Part shown: piece after piece, positions 58,521 to 64,000 of the stretch
How the letters are laid out: the number at the start of each line of letters is the position of its first letter
How positions within the stretch are numbered: position 1 is the first letter of the stretch
NCBI GenBank assembly: GCA_947561585.1
Contig: CANNZV010000502.1
Span: 726,454-790,453 of the forward strand
Direction of reading: 5' to 3'
Length of the DNA stretch: 64,000 nt
Source: Caprella mutica
Taxonomy: Eukaryota; Arthropoda; Malacostraca; Amphipoda; Caprellidae
Position numbers and translations under genes: made by a program
The notes under the pieces: model-generated
What the model was told of the DNA's origin: nothing
Database searches by the model: none
What the model saw: the letters and a program-made list of their open reading frames with translations, nothing else

Positions 58521-59515
58521 AAATTGAAGTTCATTTAACGTTAAGTTATGAATTAACATAACAAACAGTCCAGCGCTAAAGAACGGTCAAAAAACATATT
58601 TACTTGATAATGAATTTGTAGATATTGAATATTTACACTTTAGTTCATAAGGGAATTCTTAATCGGAAAATCTTAGATAAAGGAAATAAAATGAAAATTA
58701 ACTATTCTTAATAATAGACATTTCATTTTAGTTCCCGTAAGATTTTACCAAGAAAGAATTCATCTAAGTACACTTCATCAACAGTTCATTATTTATAATT
58801 TATACAGTTATATAATTGTCAATAATAAAAATTTCTAACGAAAACAATGAGATTACATATACAAAATAGTTAAAATCTTCTAGAATACATATAGAAAATA
58901 GTTAAATCTTCTGGAATACAGTAGGAAAATAGTTAAATCTTCTAGATGTAATCTCTCTAACAAACCCTACCTACTAGGTAACTAGGTATCTAGAACAGGT
59001 GACAACTGAAGTCGCGTCCGACTCACTTCGTCAGCAGCTCTAGAACGTACCAACAGAGAACAAAGATGGCCTATGTCTGCCCTCTGTTAAAATACGATTA
59101 TGTCAATTCCCTTCCCTCCGTTCCGTGAACTCACAACTTACATTACAGATTAAACTAAATTTGTAAAAGCTAATAGCAAAGCAACATACTGGTGCCTTGC
59201 TACTAAAAACTAACTTAACCAAAAATAAGATTAATGCAAAAACATGTGAAGTTCACAGAACTTACATAATGAAAATATATCATAGATATATAGTCCAAAA
59301 AAAGAAACAACGGTTCAGCAGATTAGGATCAGGGACAGCAATGTCCTACAGATCAACCAAGCCACAAACACCGTGCTTTTTGAGGAAATTACCTTCCTCT
59401 TACTACAAATAAAAAAGCTGAAAACTAACCAGAAAGGAGGATAACTAAGAAAAATCAGTGCCATTAAATCAGTCCGTTAATCAATCAGTAATTCATCTGT
59501 ATATTATTATTCTGT
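58521..59515. other. 3' flank of the ETS gene
   Basis: AT-rich, with a CTTCTAGAATACATATAG / AAAATAGTTAAATCTTC triplet at 58875-58950. A more balanced stretch at 58980-59130 has no open frame. The 71-codon frame at 59197 is unsupported. It presumably includes the 3' UTR of the minus-strand ETS gene. Confidence 0.45.
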
Positions 59516-62500
59516 TTAGTGACCATATGGACTGCAGAATTGGTAAACCAACCTTTGCGATTTTTCAGTCTTTTTTATAATCATTTTATTGTAGTATTGT
59601 CTAATAGAACGAGATAGCTTATCATAGTTCATATTTGGCCTATTTTTCCTCTTTCCCCAAAGGGTGGCTACTTTAACACTGTCCTCAATCTTGAAAATGG
59701 CTTCGTGTCTATCGAGCCAACGAATGCAAGAGCCGTACTTCTTGGGGTTGGCGAGGAGTTCCTTCAAGAATTGCCAGAGATGAATATGTGCCCGTCCTCG
59801 GCCATTGCCGTTAGAACAGACTGGAACAACTTCTTCTTCAGGGTCTGATTCTGAAGAGGAAAACAGAAAACAACTATTAATATTAATAATATTAATTATA
59901 AACAATAATTTATTACGTAATATGTTTATTAATAATAAACTATTCCAAAAAATATATTTCACTGCATTGGAACGATGATCTCATTATGCTAAGAATTCAG
60001 AAAATAGGCCAGAACAATAAAAAGGTAAAGAAAAATTAGTCCGCCCTACAGATAAGTTCTAATTAGCCTAATTATCTAAAGATCAAATACACAATCGAGA
60101 TGAAGAATAAAATTAGCCCTGTCAGGTTAATTAATGTACGAGTTTAATTTGAATATCTTAAAAAACTGGTATTTTCGAGGCTCTGTGGATTAATTTTACT
60201 ATAACAATACAAGCGGTAGGAGCTTTTCTTTTGGAATTTAATATTCATTTCTAGACAGAAGGTTCATTAACAGGTGTTTTTAAAGACAAAAGAAGCTTAT
60301 CCCATAGCAACCAGGTGATATCGGCTTAAAGTTCAAAGTAACAGGTTCTAAGCGTGGTCACATGTACCCTATGTCCTATAATCTCTACTTGTGGTCAGAA
60401 TTACGGTACACTTCAGAAGATTAACTATACTTAATGTATTATAGTCAGGTATAATTGTGGTAACCTTATATCTAGTAATAATGAAACAGTTGGTATCTAG
60501 GCATAAGATTTTAACAGGCGACATAACATAAAGAAGATTAAAAAAAGCGTGAATATTTTGTGTCATACATCACTTACAGCAGACATAAATGTCAATAGAT
60601 CTACTATTGTATTAGCATACGTAGTTAGACAGACAAAGTATGTAGGTATTAATAAGCGTTAACAATATGGCTAGTATGATTCATAACATCAAAATATAAA
60701 TGAATAGATACACAGGACGCAATAGATGACATCAGACTTTAATGAGCTAGCTATTGCCTGTAGCTAAATTGAATGCAACTTGTTAAAACACAGATATAAA
60801 ATTCCTAATAGAGCATTCCAACCATGTATGTATGCACTATGAAACAGAAATATTTCCCTATTGCTGTGGAGAGAAATTCTTTTTGTGATAGTACAATCTA
60901 GAGATAGAAAAACTGAAACAAGCTCCTAGGTTTATAAACAATCTGTGGCCTTGAGTATAGAACCATCTAAAGAGCATTGGGACAACTTGATTCACCTCCC
61001 AAAGTACTCTAGAGCCTATTATTCTTTAGTTAATGTGCTTTGGTCCTTGAATTATCTTTTTAAAGATATTACAGCCCTAAAGCTAAGGATGTCTTTGATT
61101 GAAAAGGTTTTAAACGAACTGACTGCAATGCATTTTACAGATACTTTTTATGTCTGTTGAAAAGAACGAAGAAGCACGTATAACAGATCAGCATGTAGTA
61201 CAGCTATAATATTAATAAGTTCATCTAACAAAGAAACATTCTTAATAAATTCCTTGATTTTGAATATAAAAAAATATTATATGGTGCTAAACGTACTTCA
61301 TGATTTAAAAGTGCAAATATCATCAAGTTGATTGAAAAGAGAATGTAATTCCAAAGAGTAGTGTAAATATGCCTGTAGCAACGACTGTGTCAAGAACTGA
61401 GTTGTGGATTGCACGAGTGACCCTGGAAAAACCCAATATAGTAACAAAGATATAATAGGTGCGATCGGAAATAATAAATAGGACGAAAGTGATTTCTTGC
61501 TGCTGATATTAGCATTTTAATGTCTTTGTATACAAACAAACCCGCTATACATTTTTGCAAGTGACTATGCGTCATCACATGCAATTTTCACAATGACCAA
61601 TTATTTGGCTTACCACGATGATTTGTATAGATGCAATTAAGTGCTGAAATTATCAGGTAATTACGCTACCAGAGCGACATAATTAGATCCAAACAGTGTG
61701 ATAAGTATGCAAATTTCTCTTCTAATGCCCCCTTATCATTTCACGTAATCATTCCAATGGATAAAATAAATATCACCGAAAAACTGCAATCAGCTACTTG
61801 ATAATAGGTGATATTTTCCTTATTCTTATATAAATACGAAGCTGAAGCGAGAACTGAATGCACAACTCGCTGAGTGCACCCGAGCGAGGCTAGCATAGCC
61901 AGAGGCGCGAGCTTAGGCAGGCAAGAGCAACAACAGCAGTACCTACCTACCTAAGGCGACAAGTGAATCACCTTGAAGAGAAACAGCTTTTAGAGGGGGC
62001 GATGCATACCTACATTCAACATCCAAACAACAAAGAACAACGGAGCAACAGTTGCTAAGTTTCGGAACAAAGACCATCGGTTGTATCAAAGTTAAAGGGT
62101 TAGAATTCGATTGCAAACAAAAAGTAATTAAAAAGATCTTAACTATAGTGTTAGTAGATTCGTTAGTAAACAATGGATTTTGTAAACTAACTCACCATCT
62201 GTATCCATCAAATCCTCCTGTTCGATAGTAGTTGGATGTTTGGACACCTCAGACTCCTTGTTCAGACCACGCACTTCGCTAATCACAGATTCGTTGAGGA
62301 ATCCAGTAGGAGTGGCTTCCGAACCAGTGGTTGTGGGAGCATTATCCATCAAGGCAGACACAGTAACTGGTGCAGAAGTTTCCTGATTTGTCGCCTGAAG
62401 GGCTCGACCATCCATGCTAACGTACTTCGCGGATTGCAAAAGAATATCTCCGGAATCAAACCCTATTAGACTCTGGTTCAATTCCTGTTCAGACACCAAT

Positions 62501-62852
62501 TGGGTGTACTCAGCAGAATCGGAAGCATTGTTCTGCTTCTCAACAGATAGAGGCAACAAAGTGTTCATTTCTTCAACAATCTCTTGCTTAACTTCTTTGT
62601 CATACTTTTCTTCCTTAATATCTTCATTTCTATGTTGAAGTATGAGCCAAAGATTCATGAGTTCGAATACATGACACTCCGTATCATTCTCCGTCTTACC
62701 AAACGTTACCCTTTCTTCCTGGGTCATATCGTACAATGTTTTACCATCCACATTGATGCTATTCAAGCATTCATTTGGAAGCACAATGTTCCACATCGCA
62801 GCAAGTTTTATGTAACATTCGCGAACATCGGAGATAGACCACTCCTTAGGAT
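59516..62852 (-). CDS. ETS-family transcription factor (SPDEF / D-ETS-4-like), last two exons
   Basis: Exons 62852-62196 and 59850-59516 (TAA); splice sites TTTCTAG/AT, CAGATG/GTGAGT and CTCTTCAG/AA keep phase. The 5' end lies beyond the window. The first exon opens with a Pointed (SAM-type) domain: DPKEWSISDVRECYIKLAAM, then NVDGKTLYDMTQEERVTFG. An acidic linker follows. The last exon carries the ETS DNA-binding domain, IHLWQFLKELLANPKKYG to QRLVYQFCSPY. Its recognition helix MNYDKLSRSIRQYY is the SPDEF/ESE form; GABP- and Ets1-type proteins differ there. The product is a nuclear protein expected to bind GGA(A/T)-core sites. The linker has two ψKxE sumoylation-type sites (IKEE, VKQE). ETS proteins with both domains either activate or repress; which applies here cannot be told. 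Confidence 0.88.
59851..62195 (-). other. ETS gene intron
   Basis: A 2.3-kb intron of mixed composition. It holds an antisense 71-codon frame at 60945-61160 (starts GTG; contains SIEPSKEHWDNLIHLPKYSR) that ends in TGA, reads like protein, and is extended upstream to 60843 if one TAG is read through; its origin is unknown. A GC-richer island at 61845-61925 lies just downstream of TATATAAATACG (61829), so a plus-strand promoter is conceivable. Nothing else was recognised. Confidence 0.4.
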
Positions 62853-64000
62853 CTAGAAACAAAGCACAAAGAAACTGGTTAGCGAACAAGTTCGCTGTCA
62901 GAATTGCATAATGCTATGCTGCTTCTAATGAAAAAGCAATGTAAAGAAATTAGAAAGTTTGAAAGAGCCAGTCGAGCGACTGCGCATTAAGAGGTGCGCC
63001 CAAAACTTTCAATAAAAACATGAGCAGAAAGGTCGTTGTACCTTGGTTGCCAAGCAGCAGGCGCCCACATTACAGCAAAATGCAAGTATTTTTCCATGTT
63101 AAACTATTATAATAAACCATGAAATACTAAGTGATTTAAATACATCAAAGTACGCAGTTGGCTGAAGGCATTTAAAATACACCATAAAGACACCAGATTT
63201 TAAAACAAGTGAATGCATCAATAATGATAACAATGCATGTGGGCGGCCTTGCTAGATGCAGTTTTGATATTTCTCATGCAATGAAAATGATGAGACAATT
63301 CAGGAATAGATAATTTAATTAGTTAACCTCTCAAAAAAAGTCATTAGTTTAACCACGAATAAGCCATAATGCGTTAGTTAGTCAATAGAAGCGACCAAGA
63401 TGAAGCACAATAGATCCCATAAACCTGATTTATGTTCGATTAGTTTGTAGTCGCAGGCACCGTGAGAAATGATCTTTGATATTTAGGTATAAAAGTACCA
63501 ATAGATTCTAGGTACCAGTTTTAAGATGAGGAATGGTGATAAAAGATGGAAGATGCAACAATGATTAGCAGTTGATTAGAACAAATACACCACATAGAAT
63601 GAGAACATAACCCTCTGCAAATTGCAATATTAGTAAACAACTACGTGTTATTTCATGTTCTTTATGACAAGTGTGCAAAGTGGGTATATTTTTGCTAGCG
63701 TTAGTACGGCATATAACTTAGATGACGCATTTCCGATAGTTGCGTCATCCTTTTTTCTCTAGAGAGTCAGTTGAAAATGTTCACAGACTGAAGGGTTAAA
63801 CGTGTGAGACTAACTAACAATCTGAGAAAATAGTAGTCACATAGCTACAACAACAAATTCTATTAGGTATATCATTTTCTATATTATTTCAACGAATATT
63901 AATTTATGAAATGGTACTAACGCAATATTTCTTAGGAAACAGATGACTAAATATAGTGTTTATTAACGGTGTAATGTAGCAATAGAGTTTTGTAAGTAGA
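62853..64000. other. Upstream intron or flank of the ETS gene, no exon seen
   Basis: No splice-bounded coding segment was found. At 63721-63749 GATGACGCA and TGCGTCATC form a 9-bp inverted repeat with an 11-base loop, followed by a T run (TTTTTT). Each arm also resembles a CRE/AP-1 half site. Confidence 0.4.

Noticed and set aside
59516..59850. GABP-alpha or Ets1-type ETS domain
   Set aside because: The recognition helix has SRSIRQYY, the SPDEF/ESE form, where those proteins have SRALRYYY.
63721..63760. Rho-independent-style terminator or pol III gene end
   Set aside because: It is a hairpin plus T run, but there is no pol III A/B box upstream and the context is eukaryotic; recorded only as an inverted repeat.

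Overview
The window is nuclear DNA of an animal, most likely an arthropod. It is AT-rich, carries spliceosomal genes with short conserved exons in long introns, and is loaded with tandem repeats and small inverted-repeat transposons. The clear host genes all lie on the minus strand and use the standard code: a secreted lipocalin (460-2623, five exons), a sorting nexin 14 orthologue (11982-26021, nine exons), and the last two exons of an ETS transcription factor with a Pointed domain (59516-62852, 5' end outside the window). Exons were assembled by hand from splice sites, reading phase and family similarity. All junctions of the lipocalin and SNX14 models keep phase (237 and 1067 codons).

Layout. 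1-408: a 23-bp array entering from the left. 460-2623: lipocalin. 2688-3984: two related arrays in its 5' flank. 4000-9700: small transposons and a MULE transposase fragment. 9735-11640: CCAAT-box minisatellites and locally duplicated segments. 11982-26021: SNX14, whose introns hold two minisatellites, several hairpin elements and a foldback-like region. 26-31 kb: mostly featureless, with a few MITEs. 30780-35620: four arrays and one foldback cluster. 35868-45086: a 9.2-kb satellite of 42/44-bp units with a 552-bp higher-order repeat at its right end. 45-59 kb: MITEs, foldback clusters, two more arrays and an embedded foreign-looking gene. 59516-62852: ETS gene.

The most unusual object is at 48199-49977 (+). 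It is a single 592-codon frame with 16 in-frame TAA, 7 in-frame TAG and no TGA before its terminal TGA, and no internal frameshift. Read with TAA/TAG as glutamine (the ciliate, diplomonad or ulvophyte code) it gives a sensible helical-repeat-like protein. It lies between copies of repeats that occur throughout the host contig. This looks like a gene from an organism with a reassigned code, either transferred into the host or misassembled into it.

A second theme is that three introns on the gene strand begin with a minisatellite at or just after the 5' splice site. Several other arrays carry donor-like motifs (GTGAGT, GTAAGA, GTAATA) in every unit. Tandem arrays total roughly a quarter of the window. 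Their long open frames follow from unit lengths divisible by three and are not called as genes.
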